Of a stretch of 64,000 nucleotides of DNA, positions 52,337 through 61,526 are shown in pieces. Source of the stretch: Lachnospiraceae bacterium (GTDB taxonomy: Bacteria > Bacillota > Clostridia > Lachnospirales > Lachnospiraceae); NCBI GenBank assembly GCA_017552985.1, contig JAFZNO010000008.1:1-64000 (forward strand), in the 5' to 3' direction. The position numbers and the translations under genes were made by a program. The first letter of the stretch is position 1; each line of letters opens with the position of its first letter. The notes under the pieces were generated by a model. The model saw only the letters and a program-made list of their open reading frames with translations. It had not been told where the DNA came from and made no database searches.

Positions 52337-53245
52337 ATGAAAAAACAGAAGAGCAAATTAGCTGGTCTTCAAAAACGTAAAGCGATAGCGGGTTACCTGT
52401 TCATCTCACCGTTCATTATTGGTTTTTTGATGTTTATGGTAAAACCATTGTTACAGTCGCTGAGCATGTGCTTTTGCCAGGTAGACCTGGGTCCTGCTAC
52501 CTTTGAACAAACTTACGCCGGCCTCAAGTGGTTTAAGCATGCGTTTACCGTAGATGCAGACTTTGTAAGAATGTTGACGGAAGTAATGACGAAGATGGTG
52601 ATCAATACCTTCGCGGTTATGGTCTTCAGCTTCTTCGTGGCCTTGATCCTGAACCAGAAATTCCACGGCAGGGCACTCGTAAGAGCAATATTCTTCCTTC
52701 CCGTAATCTTGTCCTCCGGTATCGTTCTTGGACTTGAGGATAACAACTCCGTTGTGGCTCAGCTTGCTGAGACCATTGAGCAGGCAGCTTCCGGCGTCAG
52801 CGTGACGGGCGTGATCGAGGAGATCTTTAAGACGGCCGGCGTTGGTACCAGGGCATTTGAAACGGTGTTCGAGGTTATCGACGGAATTTACGACGTGGCA
52901 ATTGCATCCGGAATCCAGATCATTATCTTCCTTTCCGGTCTGCAGACCATTTCAGCCAGCATGTACGAGGCAGCTGACATTGAGGGCTGTACCGCATGGG
53001 AGGCACTTTGGAAGATCACCTTCCCCATGATCAGTTCCCTGTTCCTGGTAAACTGGATCTACACCATCATCGATTTCAGTATGAGATCTGATAATCAGTT
53101 GATCTCTAAGATTCAGGTCATCATGGCCGGTCAGCTAAACTATGGTTTGGCCTCTGCAATGTCCTGGGTGTACTTCCTGGTGGTCATGGCATTTATAGCA
53201 ATTACTTCATTTCTGATCTCAAAGGGGGTTTACTATTATGAGTAA
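52337..53245 (+). CDS. Carbohydrate ABC importer permease, pair 2 subunit A
   Basis: 302 residues, six helices, MalF-class. EAA loop: EAADIEGCTAWEALWKITFP. Between helices 3 and 4 there is an inserted segment (about 130-185, SVVAQLAETIEQAASGVSVTG) not usual in the family, probably an extracellular loop. GAAAGGATCG precedes the ATG; 32 nt after the DUF5696 gene. Overlaps subunit B by 8 nt. Confidence 0.92.
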   Translation: MKKQKSKLAGLQKRKAIAGYLFISPFIIGFLMFMVKPLLQSLSMCFCQVDLGPATFEQTYAGLKWFKHAFTVDADFVRMLTEVMTKMVINTFAVMVFSFFVALILNQKFHGRALVRAIFFLPVILSSGIVLGLEDNNSVVAQLAETIEQAASGVSVTGVIEEIFKTAGVGTRAFETVFEVIDGIYDVAIASGIQIIIFLSGLQTISASMYEAADIEGCTAWEALWKITFPMISSLFLVNWIYTIIDFSMRSDNQLISKIQVIMAGQLNYGLASAMSWVYFLVVMAFIAITSFLISKGVYYYE

Positions 53246-54236
53246 GGTGAAAGTAAAGAAAGACAACTTTTGGGAAAGAAATAGAAAGTCAAATGGATAT
53301 CTGCTGAAAAAAACCATTATGAAGTACGGTATCAGCATTTGCCGATTCATCCTACTGTTTGGTATGTGTTTTTTGATCCTTCAGCCGATCTTCAACAAGA
53401 TTTCCGTTAGCTTCATGCCAGAAGGAGACATTTATAACCCTACCGTTATTTCCATACCTGCGCATCCCACGAGCACGAACTATGAGTTGGCTGCAAAACT
53501 GATGAATTATCAGAAGAGCTTGTTCAATTCCTTCTTCATGTCACTGGCGATCGCAGTGATCCAGGTTACGGTGACTACCATCGTAGGATATGGATTTGCA
53601 AGATTCGATTTCCCGTTCAAGAAGTTCTGGTTTGCCTGCGTAATGCTGGTAATCCTTGTTCCTCCCCAGACGGTTTCGGTATCCTTGCACCTACATTTTA
53701 GATTCTTTGATATTTTGGGATTGTCAAAATTGATAACTGGTGATACAATAAACCTTAAGGGATCGGTTTTGCCCTATTTTATGATGAGTTTTCTGTGCAT
53801 GGGATTGAAGAACGGCTTGTACATTTACATGGTAAGACAGTTCTTCCGTAATATCCCGAAGGAGTTGGAAGAGGCTGCATACGTTGACGGCTGCGGCACG
53901 ATGAAGACCTTCCTTCGCATTATGCTTCCCGATGCAAAGCCGATTTTGACTTCTTGTTTCCTGTTTGCTTACGTATGGCAGTGGACGGACGGATTCTACT
54001 CCAGCATGTTCCTTGGCACCACGCCTCTGCTCAGCACCACGCTGAACGGCCTGGTAGATGGATTGGGCGCATACATGACGCGTCTGGTTGGTAGTAAGAC
54101 TTCCGTATCCGTGGCGTATTCCAACGCCGTATTGTCGGCCGGTACCATGATGTTCCTGCTTCCCCTCATTATTCTGTACTTGTTCGCACAGAAGGGATTC
54201 GTGGAGAGCTTGTCTAGTTCCGGTATTAAAATGTAA
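53238..54236 (+). CDS. Carbohydrate ABC importer permease, pair 2 subunit B
   Basis: 332 residues, six helices, MalG-class with a 35-residue basic N-terminal tail. EAA loop: EEAAYVDGCGTMKTFLRIMLP. Translation is coupled to subunit A by an 8-nt overlap. A loop between helices 1 and 2 carries PEGDIYNPTV, a region that usually touches the binding protein. Works with the binding protein encoded at 54326. Confidence 0.92.
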   Translation: MSKVKVKKDNFWERNRKSNGYLLKKTIMKYGISICRFILLFGMCFLILQPIFNKISVSFMPEGDIYNPTVISIPAHPTSTNYELAAKLMNYQKSLFNSFFMSLAIAVIQVTVTTIVGYGFARFDFPFKKFWFACVMLVILVPPQTVSVSLHLHFRFFDILGLSKLITGDTINLKGSVLPYFMMSFLCMGLKNGLYIYMVRQFFRNIPKELEEAAYVDGCGTMKTFLRIMLPDAKPILTSCFLFAYVWQWTDGFYSSMFLGTTPLLSTTLNGLVDGLGAYMTRLVGSKTSVSVAYSNAVLSAGTMMFLLPLIILYLFAQKGFVESLSSSGIKM

Positions 54237-54269
54237 AGGATATATAATATCACGTTCGCAGGCATCCCG

Positions 54270-54311
54270 GATATATATATGCCGACGGACAGTGACGTAT
54301 TATATATATAA
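54270..54311 (+). other. AT-rich stem-loop before the binding-protein gene
   Basis: ATATATATATGCC and ATTATATATATA arms flank a GC-containing loop (54270-54311) just ahead of AAAAGGAGG. Hairpins in this position of sugar transport operons often stabilise the downstream binding-protein mRNA; that role is inferred. Confidence 0.45.
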
Positions 54312-54325
54312 AAAGGAGGAAAAAA

Positions 54326-55843
54326 ATGAAGAGTAAAATGTTCAAGAAACTGATGGCAGCTGCATTGGCAACGACCATGATCGCTAGTCTTGCAGCATGT
54401 GACGGAAAGACTCCCGCAGACGGTAGCTCCGAATCTTCTTCCAGCCAGGGTGGCGGAGAAGTTAAGCCTGTCGATGGCGGGTCTTCTACTGACACTGAAG
54501 TATCCAAGTATACCATTCTTAAGGATGAGAATGGTAACGTTTACGATCTTGGCGGCATGGAGATCGTTATCCGTGACTGGTGGACCGCATGGCCTCCTAC
54601 CGATGACGACGTAGCTAAGACCGAGTATGATGAAGCAAAAGAAGAGTATCTGGATTGGATCCAGACCACCTACAACTTCAAGATCCATCAGGAGAAGTTG
54701 GATGAGTGGGGTGATACTCCTCAGAAGTTCGTTGATTATGCATCCGCTCCCGATGACGGCGCTAACTATGTTTGGGTTCTGAGAAGAGATCCCGCAGTTA
54801 TGTCCGCTATGTCAAGTGGCCTGATGAAGGACCTGTCCAAGCTGAGCTGCCTTGACTTCAGCCAGAAGAAGTTCCAGCTGAACAAGATGCATGAGCTGTT
54901 CAAGTACGGTGATGCCATCTATGCTATGTATGGCGACTACTCCGAGCCTCGTACCGGTATGTATTTCAACGAGAGACTGCTGAAGGAAGCTGGCGTTGAT
55001 CCTGAAGAGATTTATGATCTCCAGAAGAACGGTCAGTGGACCTTTGACAAGTTCGAAGAGCTGTGTAAGAAGGTTAGACAGGATAAGAACAACGACGGCG
55101 TATACGAAGTATATGCATTCGGTGGAAACAACGGCGTATTTACCGAGCAGGCTGTTTACTCCAACGGCGGTGAGTTCGTTGGTAAGGACGCAAGCGGCAA
55201 GTTCGTTTACAAGGTAGACGATCCTAAGACCGTTGAAGGCCTTAACTGGGCAAGAGACATGTTCACCGAGTATCGTCTGCAGGATCCTGAAGGTGCTGAG
55301 TGGGATTACTACAAGAACGCATTCCTGAATGGTGAGTTCGTATTCCTTCCTGACCAGGCTTACCTGATGAACAACGATCTGAAGCCTGCTTATGATGCAG
55401 ACGGCAATCTTACCAACCCTGGTATGACCGATCCCGTTGGTTTCGTAATGTTCCCGAAGGGACCTCAGATGAGCGATTACACCAACTGCTGGGATAACAA
55501 CCTTATGTGTATCCCTGGCAACTACAGCGATGAGAAGGCTTGGAAGATCGCATTCGCTTGGAACCTTTACACCGATGCTAACGTAGCTCTTCCTGGATTC
55601 GAAGATTACAAGGCTTGGAAGAACCAGTATGCTAACGGCGTTGTTAGTGATCTGCGTGCAATCAATGAGACTCTGGATATGATGACCACCAAGGGTATGG
55701 TTACCTATCATGGCCTGATTCCTACCATCGACATGGGTCCTTGGCTGACCTGGCAGGTATTCCCTAACTGCCCGCCTATCTCTGAGACGATCGAAGCTCA
55801 CAGAGCAGAGTTCATGACCGCAATCGAAGAGGCTAACAAGTAA
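54326..55843 (+). CDS. Extracellular solute-binding lipoprotein
   Basis: 505 residues. Lipoprotein signal with lipobox SLAAC, Ser/Gly linker (28-55), then a family 1-type sugar-binding fold (RTGMYFNERLLKEAG, WTFDKFEELCKKV, NAFLNGEFVFLPDQAY). It would deliver a carbohydrate to permease pair 2. AAAAAGGAGG gives a very strong ribosome binding site. Codon use differs from the neighbours, with many CCT, GCT and GTT codons, as expected for a highly expressed protein; that reading is inference. A terminator follows. Confidence 0.93.
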   Translation: MKSKMFKKLMAAALATTMIASLAACDGKTPADGSSESSSSQGGGEVKPVDGGSSTDTEVSKYTILKDENGNVYDLGGMEIVIRDWWTAWPPTDDDVAKTEYDEAKEEYLDWIQTTYNFKIHQEKLDEWGDTPQKFVDYASAPDDGANYVWVLRRDPAVMSAMSSGLMKDLSKLSCLDFSQKKFQLNKMHELFKYGDAIYAMYGDYSEPRTGMYFNERLLKEAGVDPEEIYDLQKNGQWTFDKFEELCKKVRQDKNNDGVYEVYAFGGNNGVFTEQAVYSNGGEFVGKDASGKFVYKVDDPKTVEGLNWARDMFTEYRLQDPEGAEWDYYKNAFLNGEFVFLPDQAYLMNNDLKPAYDADGNLTNPGMTDPVGFVMFPKGPQMSDYTNCWDNNLMCIPGNYSDEKAWKIAFAWNLYTDANVALPGFEDYKAWKNQYANGVVSDLRAINETLDMMTTKGMVTYHGLIPTIDMGPWLTWQVFPNCPPISETIEAHRAEFMTAIEEANK

Positions 55844-55878
55844 TTAAGTAGCTTACTATAATTAAATTACGTATATAT

Positions 55879-55914
55879 AGGGGATGGTGTTTCCGGGACT
55901 CCATCCCTTATTTT
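55879..55914 (+). terminator. Terminator of the carbohydrate uptake operon
   Basis: GGGATGG-tgtttccgggact-CCATCCC followed by TTATTTTATT. A following stretch to 56006 holds no gene. Confidence 0.88.
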
Positions 55915-56006
55915 ATTCTTATTCCAAAAGACTTACAAAGATGTCCCAAATGGCAGGGCGTAAGGTTTATTAGCAGATTTCATTAGAAAGAAATGGTGGT
56001 TTTATA

Positions 56007-57293
56007 ATGAGAAAAAGAATACACAAAAAAGGAATGATGGCGATTTTTTCCATCGCAATGATGGCAACGTTATTTTTGGGGGGATGCGATAACGGTAAAG
56101 GATCCGTGACGAAGACGAGTGAAGAGAGCGTTTCGAGTTCAGAAGAAGTAACGACTCCGGAAGCTTCCACGGAAGAGTCTTCCTCCGTGGAGTCTTCCAC
56201 GCCGGAACCAGCTTCGCAGGAATTGAAGACGCCGGAACCCAAGGAGCCGTTTGTTGCGGACAGGTCTGCCGTCTTTGAACTTTTTTCTCACATAAATATT
56301 GGGTGGAATTTGGGAAATACCTTGGACGCACACGGTGCGGGTAACAGTTTGAATGCGGAAACGTATTGGGGTAATCCCAAGACTACCCAGGAGATGATAG
56401 ATGCAATTGCCGCTCAAGGATTCAAAGCCGTGCGAATTCCCGTTACGTTTGCGGAACACCTGGGAAAAGCGCCGGATTACGTCATCAACGAAAAGTGGCT
56501 GGACCGCGTTCAGGAGATCGTGGATTACGCGCTGAATGCAGGTCTGTACGTGATGATCGACACGCATCATGAACCAGACTTTTGGCTGAAGCCGACGGCT
56601 GATAAGGAAGAAGCAGTGACGAAGGAACTGACGGCAATTTGGACGCAGGTGGCAGAGCGCTTTAAGGATTATGATGAAAGACTGATGTTTGAGGGCATGA
56701 ATGAGCCCAGAAACAAGGGAACGGCGGAAGAATGGAACGGCGGAACCAAGCAGGAGCGCGAGATCATCAACCGCATGAATCAAGCCTTTGTGGATGCCGT
56801 TCGCAGTACCGGCGGAAATAATGAAAAGAGAATCCTGATCCTTTGCACCTATGGAAACAATGCAGGGTATACCGCCATCCAGGATTTTAAGGTTCCGGAA
56901 GATAATTATATTGCCGTGGCAGTCCACATGTACACGCCGTATTACTTTACGTATGCGGGCACGGACGCAAGTTTCTATGATACCTGGGACGGATCGCAGC
57001 GCGCTTCCATCGTTAACACGCTCAAGCAGCTCAATAATTTCTTTCTGAAGAAGGACGTTCCCGTGATCGTCACGGAATTTGGTGCCGTGAACAAGGGAAA
57101 TTCCGAGGAAGTCATTAAGTGGGCTGCGGACTATCTGGGCGCCATGAATGACTGTGGCATCAAGTGCTTCTGGTGGGATAATGGTTGCTTTAACACCACG
57201 GGAGAGAATTTTGGCATCTTTAACAGAAAGACGCTTGATTGGTATGACAAGAACCTGGCAGACGCTCTGATCGCAAATTCCGTTAGTGAATAG
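56007..57293 (+). CDS. GH5 family endoglucanase-type lipoprotein
   Basis: 428 residues. Lipobox FLGGC, then a Ser/Thr/Glu/Pro-rich linker (28-75), then a GH5 barrel with NIGWNLGNTLD, the acid/base Glu in FEGMNEPRN, HMYTPYYF and nucleophile Glu in VIVTEFGAV. The motif style fits subfamily GH5_4 (cellulase, xyloglucanase, mannanase-like endo-enzymes). Anchored on the cell surface, it would release oligosaccharides for the uptake system upstream. Ribosome binding site is weak (GGTGG). Own unit with terminator. Confidence 0.92.
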   Translation: MRKRIHKKGMMAIFSIAMMATLFLGGCDNGKGSVTKTSEESVSSSEEVTTPEASTEESSSVESSTPEPASQELKTPEPKEPFVADRSAVFELFSHINIGWNLGNTLDAHGAGNSLNAETYWGNPKTTQEMIDAIAAQGFKAVRIPVTFAEHLGKAPDYVINEKWLDRVQEIVDYALNAGLYVMIDTHHEPDFWLKPTADKEEAVTKELTAIWTQVAERFKDYDERLMFEGMNEPRNKGTAEEWNGGTKQEREIINRMNQAFVDAVRSTGGNNEKRILILCTYGNNAGYTAIQDFKVPEDNYIAVAVHMYTPYYFTYAGTDASFYDTWDGSQRASIVNTLKQLNNFFLKKDVPVIVTEFGAVNKGNSEEVIKWAADYLGAMNDCGIKCFWWDNGCFNTTGENFGIFNRKTLDWYDKNLADALIANSVSE

Positions 57294-57347
57294 ATGGCGG
57301 TGGAGAATGGCTGACAGGAACAAGATAAGATAGGATAGGGATAAGTG

Positions 57348-57378
57348 AGACCGGCGAAAAAGCATCGCCGGTCTTTCT
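57348..57378 (+). terminator. Terminator after the GH5 gene
   Basis: AGACCGGCGA-aaaagca-TCGCCGGTCT with trailing TTCT: strong 10-bp stem. Confidence 0.88.
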
Positions 57379-57459
57379 AATTACTTTTATCGAATTACTG
57401 ATTCTATATTTGTTTGCAGACATAGAATGTATTAGATGATGCTATCTTAGGAGAACTGC

Positions 57460-59409
57460 ATGACTTGTCAGCAAGCCATTCTTTCGGAGCAAACCTATGA
57501 TTACGTGACGGACTTTCCAGTGGATGGATCGGAATTCGCGCCGGTACTGTGTACGGAGCAGATCAATGACCGCTACCAGGTGATTTACGTGGACAATGGC
57601 TCCTTGCCGAGCCTGGAAACGGATTTCTATGAATATCAGGGAATCCCAAAGCTTTACGGCCTAATGCAGATCGAGGGGGATGAGCCCATGTTTCCGCCAA
57701 CGCAGGCGCCGTTGCCCTTTGATCCTGCGGCATTGATCGCAAGCGGAATTTCACAGGTGCAGGGGCCCCCGCTGAATCTTACGGGCTTTGGCACGCTGAT
57801 CTGCCTGATCGACACGGGAATTGATTACCGAAGTCCGTTATTTCGCGATGAACTGGGAAATACCCGCGTTGAAGCCATTTGGGACCAAACGGATCAGACG
57901 GGAACGCCGCCGGAAGGATTTCTTTATGGTAGCGAATATACAAGGGAACAGATCAATCTGGCGCTTCGGAGTGCAAATCCATTGGAGGTTGTGCCTTCCG
58001 TGGATGATGTGGGCCATGGAACGGCCCTCGCAAGCGTGGCGGCTGGCAGTGTTGCCGGGTTGGGGGCGGGAGGTACCATGGCGGGCGGCGTAGCCGGATC
58101 TGGTGCGGGAGGAATTCAGGCGGGCGGCGTGGCTGAATCTGGTGCAGGAGGTACCATGGCGGGCGGCGTGGCTGAATCCGGCACGGGAAGCGTTTTGAAC
58201 GTATCCCGCATGATCCCCCAAGGCTTCCGGGGAGCCGCGCCAGAAGCAGGGATCGTCGTGGTGAAGCTCAAGCCCGCGAAGGAGTATTTGAAGAATTATT
58301 ATCTGCTTCCGTCGGAGGCGCTGGCCTATCAGGAAAATGACGTGATGCTGGCAGTAAAGTATTGCGAAAGCTTTGTAAGGCTGTTTCAGCGTCCCGTGGT
58401 GATATGCCTTGGCATTGGAACCTCCATGGGAAATCATTCAGGGACTTCCCCGCTGTCTGCGTATTTGAACCAGGTGGCGCTTAAACGTAACTGCGCCGTC
58501 ATTGTCTGCGGAGGGAATGAAGGGAATGGCGCGGGACATTTCCGCGGGAATTTGGCCGTCTCTGCGGAAAACGGAGCACTGACGGTTTCAGGCGACGCGG
58601 GAAATGCAATGGGGGCGGCGGCTTCCAGCGCAAGGAATGTGGAGATCCGCGTGGCGGAAGGCAATGGCGGTTTCTATATGGAATTGTGGGGGAGGAGAAC
58701 CAACGTGTTAAACGTTGAGATTAGGTCTCCGGGCGGAGAGGTCATTCCGCCGATCCCGCTGGGCCTTCGTCAGAGCATTACCTTTAGCTTTGTCTATGAA
58801 AGGACGCGGGTGACCATTTATTCGACTCTGATTGAACCGAGTTCCGGGGAAGAACTGATTTTCTTTCGCTTTGTGGAGCCAACGCCCGGCATTTGGACCA
58901 TACGCGTCATTGGACAGAGTGACGGGACGGGGGACGCCCAGGGTGGCGTGTTTGATCTTTGGCTTCCACTGCTTCAGTTTCAGCAGGCGCCTGTCTATTT
59001 CCTAAGTCCCCAGCCAGACGTGACGCTGACGGAGCCCGCCATGGCTTCGGAGGTGATCGCCGTATCTGCCTATCATCCCGCAAATGCAAGCTTTTACATT
59101 GAATCAGGCCGGGGTTTTTCAAGAAATGGTTTGCCTCGGCCGGACGTCAGCGCGCCCGGAGTGGATGTCTCCACGATCTACGGAAAGCAGAGCGGTTCCG
59201 GCTTTGCGGCGGCCCTGACGGCAGGAGCCGTGGCCCAGCTGATGCAATGGGCGGTCGTGGAAAGAAATAATATTTTTGCGGACAGCCGCGTGGTGAAAGG
59301 GTATCTGATCCGCGGGGCAAAGCGCCAGCCTGATCTAAACTATCCGAATAAAGAATGGGGCTATGGGCGTCTGGATTTGGTCGGCACCTTTACGAGTCTT
59401 CGGACGTAG
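57460..59409 (+). CDS. S8 subtilase-like protein, apparently lacking catalytic Ser
   Basis: 649 residues without a signal peptide, related to the Clostridia S8 proteins around the Csp group. The catalytic Asp is in LICLIDTGID (about residue 119) and His in VGHGTALASVAAG (about 186). An oxyanion Asn is in CGGNEGNGAG. The Ser loop reads SGSGFAAALTAG where active enzymes have SGTSxAAA..AG, so the nucleophile position is Gly. It may be a pseudoprotease. Directly after the His helix, four 13-residue Gly/Ala-rich repeats interrupt the domain. AGGAGA precedes the ATG. Confidence 0.85.
   Translation: MTCQQAILSEQTYDYVTDFPVDGSEFAPVLCTEQINDRYQVIYVDNGSLPSLETDFYEYQGIPKLYGLMQIEGDEPMFPPTQAPLPFDPAALIASGISQVQGPPLNLTGFGTLICLIDTGIDYRSPLFRDELGNTRVEAIWDQTDQTGTPPEGFLYGSEYTREQINLALRSANPLEVVPSVDDVGHGTALASVAAGSVAGLGAGGTMAGGVAGSGAGGIQAGGVAESGAGGTMAGGVAESGTGSVLNVSRMIPQGFRGAAPEAGIVVVKLKPAKEYLKNYYLLPSEALAYQENDVMLAVKYCESFVRLFQRPVVICLGIGTSMGNHSGTSPLSAYLNQVALKRNCAVIVCGGNEGNGAGHFRGNLAVSAENGALTVSGDAGNAMGAAASSARNVEIRVAEGNGGFYMELWGRRTNVLNVEIRSPGGEVIPPIPLGLRQSITFSFVYERTRVTIYSTLIEPSSGEELIFFRFVEPTPGIWTIRVIGQSDGTGDAQGGVFDLWLPLLQFQQAPVYFLSPQPDVTLTEPAMASEVIAVSAYHPANASFYIESGRGFSRNGLPRPDVSAPGVDVSTIYGKQSGSGFAAALTAGAVAQLMQWAVVERNNIFADSRVVKGYLIRGAKRQPDLNYPNKEWGYGRLDLVGTFTSLRT
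58042..58197 (+). repeat. 39-bp in-frame minisatellite in the subtilase gene
   Basis: Four copies of a 39-bp unit (58042, 58081, 58120, 58159) encode AGGVAESGAGGTM-like 13-residue repeats. Units 2 and 3 share most bases; unit 1 is most diverged (AGSVAGLGAGGTM). Length in whole codons keeps the frame, and the copy number could vary between strains. Confidence 0.92.
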
Positions 59410-59537
59410 GCAAATAACGTACTTTGGAGATAGGCATAATGTCGATAATAACGTACCTTAGGGCGTGGGCATATTGGCGTGCCTTAGACATTGTCATAAC
59501 GCTGCGCAACTCGGAATAGAATAACGTAAAACCAGAA

Positions 59538-60440
59538 ATGGAAATGACGATGAAGACGTATCCTTTTCAGAAAGTCGTTCCAGCATTACTTTTTCTGCTC
59601 ATGGCGTTCCTGGCCGGAAGAGGGTTGGCTGATTACGTGGAAGAGTACGGTGAAAGGACGCAAGCCCAGTCCAGTTCCGGCGCAGTGTTGGGAGAGGTTG
59701 GAATGACTGGTCAGGATGCCTGGCCCTTTGCCTTGAATTCCCCCATGCTGCCGGGGACGGAGAACTGGGGACTTGGATTTGGAACCCAGGGAGCAAAGCC
59801 GGCGGGGAATGCCACGCCGGAAAAGATGAAGGAATATAACGCGTATTACGTGGCGCCGGGAGACGAAAAGAAGATTTATCTGACCTTTGACTGTGGCTAT
59901 GAGAATGGCAATACGGAGGCAATCCTGGATGCTCTGAAAAAGCACCATGCGCCGGCAACCTTTTTTGTGGTGGGCCATTTCTTGGAATCCGCGCCGGAGT
60001 TGGTAAAAAGAATGGTGGCAGAGGGTCACGCCGTGGGTGACCACACCTACCACCATCCAGATATGTCTAAGATTTCTGATCTTGCCACTTTTCAGAAGGA
60101 AATGGACGACGTCAGAACAAAGTTTTTTGAGGTGACCGGGCAGGAGATGCCGGCATATTATCGTCCGCCGCAGGGAAAGTATAATACGGAGAATCTGCAG
60201 ATGGCGAAGGAACTGGGCTATGCGACCTTCTTTTGGAGCCTGGCTTACGTCGATTGGAACGTAAATGATCAGCCCACCCATGAGGAAGCCTTTTCAAAGC
60301 TGACCACGCGCATCCATCCGGGCGCCATCGTCCTTCTCCACAACACTTCCAAAACCAATGCGGAAATCCTCGATGAACTCCTCACCAAATGGGAAGAAAT
60401 GGGGTATTCCTTCGCACCTCTTTCTGATCTTATTGGTTAA
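59538..60440 (+). CDS. PdaA-like polysaccharide deacetylase
   Basis: About 300 residues. An N-terminal hydrophobic helix (residues about 12-30) anchors or exports it. The NodB domain (about 115-290) shows TFDCGYENGNTEAIL, the zinc His pair in GDHTYHHPDMS, YYRPPQGKYN and a late IVLLHNTS. The TFDxGYENG and HHPDxS forms are those of PdaA, the peptidoglycan N-acetylmuramate deacetylase needed for muramic-delta-lactam in spore cortex. Start could be 59538, 59544 or 59550, with no strong ribosome binding site. Convergent with the next gene, 7 nt apart. Confidence 0.85.
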   Translation: MEMTMKTYPFQKVVPALLFLLMAFLAGRGLADYVEEYGERTQAQSSSGAVLGEVGMTGQDAWPFALNSPMLPGTENWGLGFGTQGAKPAGNATPEKMKEYNAYYVAPGDEKKIYLTFDCGYENGNTEAILDALKKHHAPATFFVVGHFLESAPELVKRMVAEGHAVGDHTYHHPDMSKISDLATFQKEMDDVRTKFFEVTGQEMPAYYRPPQGKYNTENLQMAKELGYATFFWSLAYVDWNVNDQPTHEEAFSKLTTRIHPGAIVLLHNTSKTNAEILDELLTKWEEMGYSFAPLSDLIG

Positions 60441-60447
60441 TATAGAT

Positions 60448-61353
60448 TTATACGCGCGATTTTGCAGTGATGATCCAAGGAGCGGGCTCCTGCTTGAAGG
60501 TGTTGTTGCTGCCAAGCTTTGCGACGGAGATCTGGATCGTCTCCACGTCCTCCAGGCCGAGCTCCTGGAGCGTTGCCTGAATGTTGGCGGCCACCTTGAA
60601 GTCCAAGGTATATACGACTACGTTGATCTCGGGATTAAGCTTTGTGAGGAAGCGAAGCTCCTGGTCCGTGCTGGCGGAAGCCACCAGGAACACAAGCACG
60701 GGCTTCGGGCAATCCTTCATGGTCTCCTCGTCCACGTGATCGATGATCTTCACGTTGTGCAGGCCGAAATGCGATACGTTGTCCTCGAGGGTCAGACGGT
60801 CTGACTTGCTGTATTCCACTGCGATGACGCTGCCTTCAGGAGCCTGCAGGGCTGCCTCGATGGCAATGCTCTCGCCGCCAATGATCACCAGGTCGTCCTG
60901 GGGATCCACTGCCATTTTGTTCAGGATCACGGCGCGGATCTCGCTGCCCACGTAATGAATGGAGCCACGCTGGAACTTCTCATTGCTCAGGCCAATCTTT
61001 GCCGTATTTCTTGCATTGGGATTCAGGATTAGCATGCCGGCGGAAGCATTGATGCCACGGTCGATCATGTCCTTCACCTGCTGATGCAGAATGGGGCCGT
61101 CGGGATCAGACCCCTCGTTATACCATACCTCGCACTCGCCCAAGCCTACGCTCCACAGGCGATAGAAAATGTCATCGATTCCTGCGTTGGTAAACACCAT
61201 GGTGGTCTTGTGAGCCTCCACCGTGGGGATCAGGTTCTTGTTCTTCTTCGTGATGTCGATCATTTTTACGTGCTCCAGGTCCAGAGTCGTATTCTTTGCG
61301 AAATACTGCATCCAGCTTAAGATCACTTCATTCGTAAAAATCTGCTTCTCCAT
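60448..61353 (-). CDS. CbiT/CobL-like SAM-methyltransferase fold protein
   Basis: 301 residues. Residues about 155-260 resemble precorrin-6Y decarboxylating methylase CbiT: IIGGESIAIEAALQAPEGSVIAVEYS, then NVSHFGLHNVKIID. The first SAM loop reads GGESIA rather than the usual GAGTGS-type loop, so SAM binding is uncertain. The N-terminal half (MIDITKKNK, RLWSVGLGECEVWYNEG, PNARNTAKIGL) resembles the tetrapyrrole-methylase-like half of CobL. No other cobalamin genes are nearby, so the role is open. AAGGGGGA precedes the ATG. Confidence 0.65.
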   Translation of the reverse strand: MEKQIFTNEVILSWMQYFAKNTTLDLEHVKMIDITKKNKNLIPTVEAHKTTMVFTNAGIDDIFYRLWSVGLGECEVWYNEGSDPDGPILHQQVKDMIDRGINASAGMLILNPNARNTAKIGLSNEKFQRGSIHYVGSEIRAVILNKMAVDPQDDLVIIGGESIAIEAALQAPEGSVIAVEYSKSDRLTLEDNVSHFGLHNVKIIDHVDEETMKDCPKPVLVFLVASASTDQELRFLTKLNPEINVVVYTLDFKVAANIQATLQELGLEDVETIQISVAKLGSNNTFKQEPAPWIITAKSRV

Positions 61354-61495
61354 GGTAAATCCCCCTTACGTTGTATGTTTTAGCGAGAAGATTCGCAGCT
61401 CGCGGGCAACCAACCGTTTCCGTATGGAAACAGATTGTGAAACGTGCCTGCTCACGTATAGTATACCACTTTCTTCCATGTTTGTAAAAAAAATC

Positions 61496-61524
61496 TTGTC
61501 ATAGCGATATTGATATTTTATAAT
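61496..61524 (+). promoter_or_regulatory. Promoter of guaA
   Basis: TTGTCA (61496-61501), 17-nt spacer, TATAAT (61519-61524). Gives a leader of about 160 nt before the guaA start codon. Confidence 0.85.
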
Positions 61525-61526
61525 AG

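Noticed and set aside
59410-59537. Imperfect AATAACGTACYTT repeats between subtilase and deacetylase genes
   Set aside because: Copies are short and irregularly spaced (34 and about 26 nt); could be chance together with the general ACGT excess.
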